A DNA stretch of 64,000 bases from Liopterus haemorrhoidalis (Eukaryota > Arthropoda > Insecta > Coleoptera > Dytiscidae). The position numbers and the translations under genes were made by a program. A model generated the notes under the pieces. That model did no database searches and was not told the origin of the DNA. It saw nothing but the letters and a program-made list of their open reading frames with translations. Of the stretch, positions 9,401 to 21,400 are shown in pieces. How positions within the stretch are numbered: the stretch's first letter is position 1; each line of letters starts with the position of its first letter. The stretch is from contig OZ020611.1 of the NCBI GenBank assembly GCA_963971575.1, forward strand, positions 228,090,260 through 228,154,259, given 5' to 3'.

Positions 9401-12400
9401 GAAATTTCACTGAATACTTTGTAACAGCATTAATGGTAATACTAGGCAGTCCAAAATTCAAAGAATAGTTACTTACTTCTATGGGTTCAAAACTAATACC
9501 AACACAAAAATTCGCAGACCAGTTGAGAGCGATAGTAATTGATGTGGCAATTGGTCTGGCATTAATTTCAAACATTTCTGTAACAATAAACCACGGAATC
9601 GGTCCTCCCAATGAGTAAAGAAAGACGAACACATATATCATCACTGTACATATCCAGGCTAAAACCAAGGATTTGTCCTACAAAACAATTTATTAATACT
9701 GGGTGGGAGAAAAATAGGTGAACGATGTGTTTCGTTTGCCATTTTTTTGACATCATTTTCTGCTATAAGTTCTGCATATATTTCTTTACTTTTGTGTATC
9801 ATTAATTTTATTATAATAAACTACAGACGTATAATAGAGTTTTATTGATTGTTTGTATCTCCTATATTTAGCTTGTTTTGACAATATCAAGATTGGTATT
9901 TTTTCTTTTTTTACCGATAACAATTATTTTAATAAATGACCCTAAGCCATTGTACAGCCGGAAAGTATTGTCCGCCATTTTGAAATACCATCCTGGTCTT
10001 CCCAAATAGCATGTAATACTCCTTCCTTTATCTTTTTATTCAATGTGGTTATAGAGGTGCCCGTTTTTCGATTCTCACCATAGGGACTCGTGAACCGCAA
10101 GAGATACGAAGTCGGTTAAATTGGGGCAAAGTGGCCGCATTAGTTGGCCACTCTAAAGATGTATTTGGTTATCCGGAAAAGTGCACAGGTTACTAGATAC
10201 GTGCAAAAACTGATTTTGGTAGATTTACTTTTTGGCTTATAACTTATTTGTTTCAATTCAAACAAGTTTCTAATTTTCTCTACATTTGTTCTACAGGAAC
10301 TTTTTACGAAAATTTCACAGCCGTCCTCAAATTTTTTATAGCTCGTATCATTTCGAGAAATTCATACTAACTTTCAATTTTCATATGGAGCTAAAATTTG
10401 TCTTTAAATGCATTGAATCGATATATATTTTTTTCTCCTTCCAATGACATACACGCACTTAAATTGAAATGAAAATTAACTAAGAAATTAGAAAATTATT
10501 GATTTTAAAATGTATGTATAGATCAGGGTTGCCAGATTATTATTTTACCAAATCGGGATTTTTACCAAATAAATATAAAAAATTCGGGATGAAGGCGCAA
10601 AAAGCGGGACAACCTAATAAAATGTACAGTACAAAATATTTAAAAATATTTATAAAAAGACTCCAAAATAGTAGTGACGAGCAAAAAAAAAGGTCCTCAC
10701 TCCCAAAATAGAAGTGATGAGCCAAAAAAAAAAAAAAAATCTTCACCCCCAAAATAGAACTGATGAGCAAAACAAAAGGTCTTCACTCCCAAAATAGAAG
10801 TGATGAGCAAAAAAAAAAAGTTTTCATTCCCAAAATAGAACTGATGAGCAAAAAAAAGGATCCTCACTCCCAAGTGATGAGCAAGATATATATATTTTTT
10901 TGATTAATTCGTGATTTTAGCTGTCTCGCGCGGGACAATCTATTTTTGTTCAAAAAGCGGGACGTCCCGCAAAATTCGAGACGTCTGGCTCTATTCTTTT
11001 CCTTAAATTAGATATTGCTCGTCTGACATCCCTTCTCCTTATTTAATGTGTTAGGGTAGCGATTCCCAAACTGTGCGCCGCGGCGCCCTGGGGCTCCATT
11101 ACTGGGCTACAGGGGCGCCATGGCTGGGCTACAAGGGCGCCGCGAAGACGTTTCAGTATTCCTCCAACGGCGTTAGATGAACCAATGTTTTAACTTGGGG
11201 CGCCGCGAAAAAATTCTGATACATTAAGGGCACCGGGAACCGGAAAAGTTTGGGAACCACTGTGTTAGAGTGTTGACTATGTTTCCGTGCAGCTCATTAA
11301 TGTCGGCAGGAATTGTCTTGTAAATATGATTTTTTCATTAATAAAGAAATAATCTAGCAGAGATAAGTCCAGAAGAAAATTTAAAATTTTGATCATATTT
11401 CCAAAGTACACTTGATTGAACTGAATAAAACCAATAATTTCTAATTACTCAGTTAATTTTTATTTTTATTTAGGTGTGTTTTATATCATTAGAAAGAGAA
11501 GAAAAAAAAATCTCGAGTCAATGTATTTAGACAACTTTGAGCCCAATATCAAAATTGAAAGTTAGTATGAATTTCTCGAAAAGAGCTTGTATCAACAAGC
11601 TATACAAATTTTGTAGGCGGCTGTGAATTCTTCATAAAAAATCAGCTGTGGCCAACACAGGACCGACCGCCATCATAAAGTACTTGTATAAAATACATTC
11701 TAGCAGCAGAGTAGAAATAACTTGGCCTAATATTTTCTAACAGAGATATTATTTATCATGACCATGGAAACGTTACATTAGGTATAAGTATGAAAAAATA
11801 GATACTTTGAAAAAAAATTTAAAAATTTTTCAATTTTTTTTCGTTTTAACAAAAAATTTCTCAAATAAAAGTTGTTAGTTATTGCTTTTGTAGTAACTTT
11901 TGTTAAATAAATTTTTTCTAAATATTTTTCTGTTGTTAAATTTTCGCAAAAATCTTAAAATCGACACGAGTAAACTCCCATTTTTAGTCAACCGATTTTT
12001 ACCAAAAGTTGATAAATTGTGCTATTGATGTCAAAAGCTTAAATATGAAGTTTCATAAAAATCCTTCTAACTGAATTTGCTCTGCACGTGTACCCAGACA
12101 GACGGACGGACGGACGGACGGACGGACGGACGGACGGACGGACGGACGGACGGACGGACAGATGGACGGACGGATAGGCAGACCGACAGACATCATGCTA
12201 AAAATAGTCAAAACGTTACGTAGGGACCTCAATTCGTGGAGATCCATCAAAATCTCGAAATGTCAAAATCGGTATGATCACAATACCTCCCTTATATATG
12301 TTAGCGGTCGGTAAAAAGTGCTTCTAGAACGTGTAAATTAGAAACAAAAAAGTTATAAGCCTAAAAGTAAATCGACCAAAATCAGTTTTTTGCACGTATG

Positions 12401-15400
12401 TAGTGACCTGTGCAGTTTTCCGGAAAACCAAATACATCATTAAAGTGGCCATCTAATGCAGCAACTTTGCCCCGATTTAACCGACTTCGTATCTCTTACG
12501 GTTCAGTAGATCACAATGGTGAGGCTCGAAAACCGTATTAATAACACAGCTCTACAAAAAAAAGGGTCATACCCAGACATGCGATACATGGTTTCCGAAG
12601 TATTTTTGCTCGCTGATCACGAATCTGTGGTCGGTTTGTCTCTATCAGGTCCTCAAACCTTGTTAAGGTCAGGGTCAAGATCAAATCCGAAAATTTGATT
12701 AAAAAAATCTAAAAAAATTCATATGGGGGTTTTTGAGGTCGCTGATTACGAATCTGTGGTCGGTTTGTCTCCATCAGGTCCTCAAACCTTGTTAAGGTCA
12801 GGGTCAAGATCAAATCCAGTGTCCGTTTGACCTTATCAAGACAAGGTCAAAATCTGTTCAAGGTCAAATGGCCGAATCACATCCAAAAGTTCTAAAAAAA
12901 ATTACGGACACACCTTAAAAACTATGATAGCTAAAGACCTGCGGTCGGAATTTTGTAATCCTGAGGTTCTAAATAGCCTTAGATTTCATTTTTAAGAAAA
13001 AAAAATTTTTTTGGAAAAATTTTGATTTTTATTTCATTTTTTCAAATTTCAAAAAATTCTATCATGAAAACGGTACAAGATAGATACCTGCGGTTTAAAT
13101 ATTTAAAATACGGACACTGGATTCGTAATCAGCGACCTCAAAAACCCCATATGAATTTTTTTAGATTTTTTTAATCAAATTTTCGTATTTGACCTTGACC
13201 CTGACCTTAGCAAGGTTTGAGGACCTGATGGAGACAAACCGACCACAGATTCGTGATCAGCGAGCAAAAATACTTCGGAAACCATGTATCACATGTCTGG
13301 GTATGACCCTTTTTTTTGTAGAGCTGTGTAATCTATTGTTTTTTTTTTTTTTTGTAACTATTTAAATAAATGGGTACTGTAATTTCAGCGTTCCTATCGA
13401 CTCTGCTGTTTCAAAATTTATTTATTTATTTATTTTTATATACTTTGTATTATTTAAATTGAGTTGTATTGATTCAATTTTTATTATTTTGTAAATTGAG
13501 AAAATTTTGTATTTTTGTTTATGAAATATATATATTTTTTTTATTTCTAGTGTGTATCTTTAATTATTTATTAATTTTATTTTATTTATTTTTATTTTTT
13601 TCGAAATAAGTCCGGTCTATAAAAGTTTTCCAGGGCCGATATGCGTAATTGACCAGTCTGCCACTGTTATTTAATAAATCATCAAAATCATTGATAGTGA
13701 TTAGTCGCGAACGATTTAAAACTGCTGCATTTTATTTTTATTTAGATTAAATAAGAAATTCATCGTTCACGTTTCTTTCTCTCAGCCTCTATTTTATTTA
13801 CCTTGAGTACTATGCAAACAATAATTATTACTGTCACTATAGCCAATCCTCCATAAGAAATTAAAAGCATAATTCTTCTACCAACTCTGTCTACCAGTAA
13901 TACTACCATAATGTTGGCCACTAAACCAACAACACCCACACCAATACTACAGAAAGTGGCACTATCTTGGCTTATTCCTGCGTCCACAAATATTTCTGTT
14001 GAGTAGAACAAAATCTGAGAAAAAAAAAAAAAAAAAATGAACAACAAATTCAGTGGATGTCGTTTATATACCACGTCGCTCAATACGTCTCCGGTCTAAC
14101 TAAGAAAAACAATTATTTTTCTTAGAAATTCGACTTTATTCATCAACATACTCTCCTTCAAGAGTGATACATTCATTCCAACGCTCTTAAAATTAAAAAA
14201 AAATAAAAGTAATTAATTAATTTAAATTCAGCATACCAATCAGTAATAGTTGATTTGCCTGGTGAGTCTCTATAACGCTTATCAAGCCACTGTTTGGCTT
14301 CAACAGTATTTTTTTCCATCAAAAAACAATGTTTAATCAACACACGAAATTCTTTTTTATAAATTCTTTTGAAAATTACAAAACTGGAGTCACTAAAACC
14401 ACTGTAACCTCTAAAATAATTGTCAGAATGTCATGAAATTTTCACACTTATCGTTTGAAGGTTGGTACTATCCAGAAACATATAGGTCTGTCAACAGTGT
14501 TGCCATATACAGGGTGTTTGTTTGAAACGGGGTACCCCGAAAATCTCCTTGATTTGTAAAGATACAAAAAATATTCAGAACAAAAGTTAAACTAGACAAA
14601 AAGGCCCATCTAAAGGTTACTATAAGAATTCTGAGGCACTTTCGGTTTCACCGGAAATGAAGTTAACTTTTGATCTAGCATAGGGAATCGATAATTTTAT
14701 ATTTTTTTCCTAAAAGTACATTAAATTAGCTTTACAATGACACCAAAAAGTCATATTTTTATATTAACCATTTCAAAATGGCGACCCTTTATTTACAAAA
14801 TAATAATCAATATAAGTTTTACAAAGTTGAACGTACCAAGCTTTGAAAACAATAAGATAGAAGAGTTTTTATTAAGAATGAGAAAATGTGTGGACAATAA
14901 TGGTAGTTTGATCGAACATTTGTAATTTTTTTTTTTTGTAAAATAATTGTAAAAAGTAATAGTTTTTTTTTTCTAAATATTTTGTTTCTTTTTTTATTGT
15001 TTTCAAAGCTTGCTAATTTTGTAAAACTTATGTTGATTATTATTTTGTAAATAAATGGTTGCCATTTTGAAACGGTTAACATAAAAATATGATTTTTTGG
15101 TGTTATTGTAAAGCTAATTTAATGTACTTTTAGGAAAAAAATATAAAATTATCGATTCCCTATGCTAGATCAAAAGTTGACATCATTTCCGGTGAAACCG
15201 GAAGTGCCTCAGAATTCTTATAGTAACCTTTAGATGGGCCTTTTTGTCTAGTTTAACTTTTGTTCTGAAGATTTTTTGTATCTTTACAAATAAAGGAGAT
15301 TTTCGGGGTGCCCCGTTTCAAACAAACACCCTGTATATGTCAGATCGGAGACTTATTGAGTGAAGTGTCATATAACTGATATAACGACATATTGGTTGAC

Positions 15401-18400
15401 ATATTTCCCAGGATGCCTAATTTCATTGCGTGGGGATATGGAGTGGCCACCTCGGTCACCAGACCTGTCATCTTGTGACTACTTTTTATGGGGCTACCTA
15501 AAAGCTCCAGCTTACATTAATAAACCACGTACTCTTTAAGAGCTTTCCGAAAACATAACGCGAGAAATTCAAAGGATTTCACGTGCCATGCTTGAACATT
15601 GTATGGACAATTTCGCCACCCGTCTACAAGAATACCTCGACAAAAATGGACGCCACTTAACTGATGTGATTTTTCGAAGTCGATTATTTTTTCGAAAATA
15701 AATGCGTATTTTTTGCAAATGGCAATGTATCAGTTATGTATAAAAACAATAAATTTTGAAATTGGTACGAAATTAAATGTGTGACTGTCTTTTCAAAAAC
15801 ATCATACCTCTCTACCAGATCCTGTATATACAAGGTGTATCAAAAGAAATTTTATATTTAGTGGATCGATTAAAAAAAAGTAAGCCGTATATAGAAAAAA
15901 TGTTTATTAATTATTAAAATACACTTTTTGGGGATTTATTTCTTAAAAATAATATCGTCTAAATGTAGACCCTCGCGTTCTCGGCACTCATTTAATCGAA
16001 CAGTAAAATTACTTATGACGTCTCGGCAGGTGGACTCAGGGATGGCTGCCATTTCGTGACGGATATTTTCTTTCAAAGGCGCCAGTGAAGTCGGTTTATT
16101 GGCGTAAACTTTAGATTTAAGATAACTCCATAGGAAAAAGTCCATAGGGGTTAAATCTGGACTGCGTGGAGGCCAATTTATGTCACCTCTCCGGGAGATC
16201 AATTTGCCTGAGAAAATTTCACGAACACGTGGCAGAGACATATTGGACGTGTGTGAAGTTGCTCCGTCCTGTTGGAACCATGTTCTTTGGTTATAGCCAG
16301 GAAAGTTTTGCAGTTCAGGTACCAAGAAGTTGTCTAACATCTCCACATAACGCTCTGAATTCACTGTAACTGCACGCCCCCTTTCGTCTTCAAAAAAGTA
16401 AGGGCGGATAATTCCTCGCGCCGACATCGCAGCCCATACGGTCACTTTAGGCGAATGTAGGGGTTTCTGATGTTTGCGTTTCGGATTCGTTGCACTCCAG
16501 TAGCGGCAGTTCTGCTTATTTACGTGGCCATTAAGATGAAAATCAGCTTCATCCGAAAACAAAATGTTGGTAAACGTTGAAAATCGCTCAATCACCTGAT
16601 TTACGAAATTAAGCCTCTGACTGGCATCTTGGGGCTTTAATTCTTGCACCAATTGAATTTTGTAGGGGTGCAACTTTAGGTCTTTGTGCATAATGCGATG
16701 TAATGATGATCTATGCACATTTAAAGCACTTGCGCGCTTCCGAATTGAAAGGTTCGGGTCGTCACGAACAGACTGATTAACATTCTCCACGTTTTCTACC
16801 GTTCTTGATGACCTAGGTCGCCCGGATTTTGATTTATCCAGCGTTGTAACAGTCTCTTCAATATTTTTAACCCAATGTCGAATGAGAGGAATGCTTGGCG
16901 CATCATTTAAGTGGCGAAAACCTCGAATACTGCAGAATTTTCTACGCGCTACAGTCGCCGAATCACCGTTTTTGTAAAACTCTCGCACGCATAACGCGCG
17001 GTATGCTCCCGAGAAACGCTCCATAGCGACTGAATTTCCAAGAGCCAGGCTACCGATTGACATAACCCCCGCGCCCCTCGGATACGTTGCGTTCACGCAG
17101 TAAGCTAAATAAATATAAAATTTTAGCAGTTTTAATATTGAGAAATTAAAAATTTCACAACACAAATTTTTTGTTTGGGGGTTGTTTTATACTATGTCCT
17201 GAGGCCCTTTACGATCTCAGGATTTCAATAGTTCCAACCGCATGTCATAGGGCCGGTAATTCAGTTGTAGATATCGTATCGATATAGTATCGATATTCAT
17301 GGATACCGCAACTTATCGACACAATAGCACAATTTGGGTTTCTGGAATGTATTTTTCTATTTATTGATGAGATATCGAACCCATAACTTATTGATACGTT
17401 ATATTGCCGATGAGCACCCTTTATCGTATCGATAAATATGAGAATTTTCATCGAATGTCAGTTCTGACATAACGGGCCGGTCCAAAAATTCACTTCTGTT
17501 CACATAACAAAAATTTAACACTAAAATATATGTAATACGTTCAAACTGTACTGCAGTATTTAGTACAATAATTAGAACAGAAGTTACTGTATTCGAGCGT
17601 GCCACTTCTCAATGTAGAATACCATTTAACTGAAATTTTAATATTTTGGTTATGCTCGTAGTATGATCCACTCTCGAACTGTTCACTGGAAGTTTGCAAT
17701 ACGTTCGCGTTACGTAGTTTTTAAGCGAACATTACGTAATAAATCTTTTCCCAGAACACTCTGAGAATTTTGATAATTCTTACCGCATTTATGCCTACTA
17801 ACTGCTGAAGTAGTGCCAAAACAATAGCAATAGTGATTGGTTTCTTCAAATAATCCACCTTACAAAAATCTTTTAATCTAACTGGCGGCAATTTATTAAT
17901 TTCTTCCATTTGGTTTTTCATTTTTTGTAACTCAATAGCGGCTTCATCTTCTTTAAAACCAAACCATATTAAAGCTAAAAAATAAATTTAAATAACGGAT
18001 TATAATCTGTGGTTCTCAATCCAGATGCCGTAGATACAGGATGATTATAAAATGGACCCGTGATGTCACGTCTGGCGTGACATCGCGCTAAGCGTCGACG
18101 ACCTTGCGCTTGAGGGGGCCTCGCAAAAATTTTACAAGTTATTGTAAGTTCAAATATTATATATTAATTATGACTTATGATATTTTTACATTTCTCATTT
18201 CGCTTTGCTGGACAAAAATATGTTTATTTGTATATTTGTCGGTTTTATCATTGGATTGTACTACTTCGACTTTAAATAAATAACGTTTTCTAAGTATTAA
18301 TCTTATTCTATATCTTGTGCATAAAAACTTATAAATTCAAAATTCACTGTTTAAAAATGAATATCGGGGCCGTAAATATTGAAACATAATATTTCCCATT

Positions 18401-21400
18401 CGAAATAATTTCTATTAAAAATGGCTTAGTAGGTGAAAAATAATTTTATTTAAAAAGAAAATAAAAATATAAGATAAAATTAACCACGAAAATAAATAAT
18501 CATAATACCTATATCATATAGGTATTATGATTCAGAAATTTTAAAATCTACTTAATTAAAATCTAAAATAATTTTGAAGAAGTATATCCAAATCTTTACA
18601 TAACGATCAGAATCATGCTCACAATTCCAGTAAGTACAGCTTCTGCTGAGAGAAGCTTCTCAAAGTTAAAACTGATTAAGACCTACTTAAGGCTGCGTAT
18701 AACCCCCGGAGGTTACTAGTTTCTTATACAAAACTAACAATCTGAAATAAAATTAGTATCAACCTATACATCAAATTTTGCACCGAATTTGTATCTATCT
18801 AATATGATAGTTTTAATTGTAGAAACATTTATTGTAAAAATATTATCGCTCAATAACTTAAAAATAGACATCAGCGATATTATTCTGTAATTTTTTAAAT
18901 CAATTTGTGGGTTTCGAATAACTTTTATATTTATATAGTTTTGTGTAGAAATGTTCAAATAATACGTCAATTTTTTTTCGACTTGATTACTTATAGTTTT
19001 GAGCCTTCGTCGAAAAATATTATACTTAAAGATAATAGAATGCCACTTGGTACACGTATTCTTCACGAAAAATAAATCATTTTTGCTCGTAACACCAATT
19101 TTGAAAACCGCGGCAGATTCAAGAGGGCGGCAAAAATAGATTACGAAGTACAATAACTCTAAGTAATTTTCACAATACAACAAAATAGCTAGAATCATAT
19201 TTGTAGAATGAAGCTTTTGGTACAATTTGCCGCTTTGTACGCAAATATGCGTCGATTTGTGTACAAGATGGCGTCTATAATGCAATTTGCTTATTTACAA
19301 CTACCTAACAGTTTTTTCTACAATTAAAAGTATCCTATTAGATAGATAAAAATTCGCTGCAAATTTTGATATATAGATTGTTATTAATTTTATTTCCGAT
19401 TATTAGTTTTGTATAAGAAACTATTGAGGACTATAGGGTTGTGCGCCGCCTTAAGAAGCACGATGAGCCAAGAAAGACTATCTGCGTTATCTGTTTTGTC
19501 AATTGAAGCTGAAATAGCGGCTGGTGTTAGTTATGACACAATTTTGAAAAGATTCAGTGAGGCTAAAAACAGAAAATTTCTTCTTTTTTAATTTGTGTTT
19601 GTTCGTGTAATTTTTGTTTTTAATTCATAATTAACAATAAAACTCATATGGTACTCATAAATTTAAGTATAATTCAGCTTATTTAATTTAACGTTTATTT
19701 GACCTAAAACTTTAAAATCATTAATTTAATTTGATAAACATGAAAATTAATATTTAAGTGTTAAGAATAAATAAGTGTAAATACTTATATTAAAATTAAG
19801 TGTATATGAATATGTGTTTAAAATGAATAATAACAGTTATGAGTTGTGTTTATAACTTTATATAAAATATAGTGTTTAGTGGCTAAAAAGTCAAGCCAGA
19901 AGACTAGGTCAAATCAATGTTTGTTTTTATTATCGTTTTATTTTTTTTTTATTTTTTTTACTGAGAAATAAAACGGGCCTCGCAAATCTAATTTCGCCGA
20001 TGTCCACGATTGGTCTAGCGCCGCCACTGGTACGAGTCAACGAGTATTAAGTCAAATAAAACAGCGTTATAGAGTCTTTATGTCCATTATTTATTTACTT
20101 GGAACCTAACTCCTATACCCTCACTATAAGTTTGGTTCATTTTACGCCAGTTCGGTTTACGGCGGTTCTCCTAGGAACGAAATTGCGACGTATATTGAGT
20201 TCTATCTGTATTTTTATAACTCTTTTATTAAGGAAATGATCGAGTTGAACATACGAGGGTGGATCAATAAGTACCCGTGTTAGGAATGAATACGAAAGTT
20301 TTTCACAATTTTTTTTTTTTCAGCTTAATCTCCTTTTAGGTTGATATACCTTTCCCAACGTTTCTGCCATTTATTTAAGCCCTCAAAAAAATACGATTTG
20401 TCAAATTTTTCAAAATTGTTTTCACGTTGGGGAACAGAAAGAAGTCGCAAGGAGCCAGATCGGGCGAGTATGGTGGGTGCGGCAGCAATTCGTAGTGTAG
20501 CTCATGCAATTTGGCCGCGACAATTCCGGATGAATATGCTTGTGCGTTATCATGGTAAAACAGCACCTTTTTTTAGCCAAATGGGGCCGTGTCTCCTTCA
20601 ATTTCTTATCGAATCGGTCCAACAATTCACTGTAGTACTGTCCCGTGATCGTTCTTCCTTTCTGCAAAAAGTGCATGAGGATTATTCCCTTCGAATCCCA
20701 AAAAATCGTGGCCATGACTTTTCCAGCCGATGGGACCGTCCTTGCCTTCTTCGGAGCAGATTCACTCGGAAAAATCCATTGTTTTGACTGTCGCTTGGTC
20801 TCTGGCGTGTAATAATTTATCCAGGTTTCATCAACAGTGACGACTCGACGCAAAAACTCGTACGAAGTTCGGTTAAAGAGTTCCAAACACTGCTTCGACA
20901 AGCCGTATCCGCTTGTTGTCCACACCTTTTTCATACTTATCATATAAAATATTGACTACCGTTCCGTATGACACACCTACGGCCTCTGATACTTCGCGCA
21001 CTTTAGTTCGGCGATCAGCAAGAATCATGTCGTGGACATTTTTAATGATTTCCTCAGTAACCACATTTGCCAGGCGGCCTGGCCGCTCCTCATCAAAAAC
21101 AGATGTACGACCACGTTTAAATTCGTTGCACCAATATCTCACGGTTGTCATAGATGATGAAGAGTCCCCATAGACAGCATCCAATTTCGCTTGTTTTGCC
21201 ATCCAAAAATAAAAAGCGAATTACGGATCGATATTGCTCCTTTTCCATTTTATCGAGAAACCCGAAACAAATGTGATACAACTAGCTGCCAAATAAAAAC
21301 TAACCTATGAATCAGTCTGAAATTTAGTATGGTGTCGTTTGACAGATGGCAGAACACGACGGTAATGTCAACTCCCATCAGCAACGCCAACTGTCTTCAA

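Larger units (their letters stand above)
10060..12540. mobile_element. Foldback element with long (~300 bp) inverted arms
   Basis: The left arm (10060-10395) reappears reverse-complemented on the right as two pieces, 12310-12535 and 11545-11640. Shared blocks include GAGATACGAAGTCGGTTAAAT, ATGTATTTGGTT.TCCGGAAAA, TGCAAAAACTGATTTTGGT and GAAATTCATACTAACTTTC. The right arm is split by the family Y element at about 11640-12310. The loop holds a minisatellite-bearing element (10524-10993) and a hAT MITE (11057-11262). No transposase is seen. Exact outer ends and target duplication were not resolved. Lies in gene A intron 6. Confidence 0.75.
18040..20025 (+). mobile_element. hAT element remnant (internally deleted), split by a TTAA element
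   Basis: GGGGGCCTCGCAAAAATTTTA near 18115 and, on the other strand, GCGAGGCCCG near 19975 with the end CAGTGGCGGCGCTAG at about 20027-20013 look like the two ends of a hAT element; the left boundary is approximate. Of the transposase only the C-terminal dimerisation region remains. Confidence 0.55.

Noticed and set aside
10650..10885. CRISPR-like regular repeats
   Set aside because: Units are contiguous, imperfect, with no unique spacers, in a eukaryotic intron.
12053..12250. Pro/Ser/Val-repeat open frame
   Set aside because: It translates the GACG tract of family Y copy Y1.
14737..15082. Mirror-image 62- and 87-codon frames
   Set aside because: Both read the two arms of the foldback element at 14510-15333.
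16166..16369. Plus-strand 67-codon frame
   Set aside because: Antisense of the rosa-type transposase.
18764..19285. 173-codon minus-strand frame in the TTAA element
   Set aside because: It spans the centre of an inverted-repeat element, has no recognisable domain, and AT-biased composition; not convincing as a transposase.
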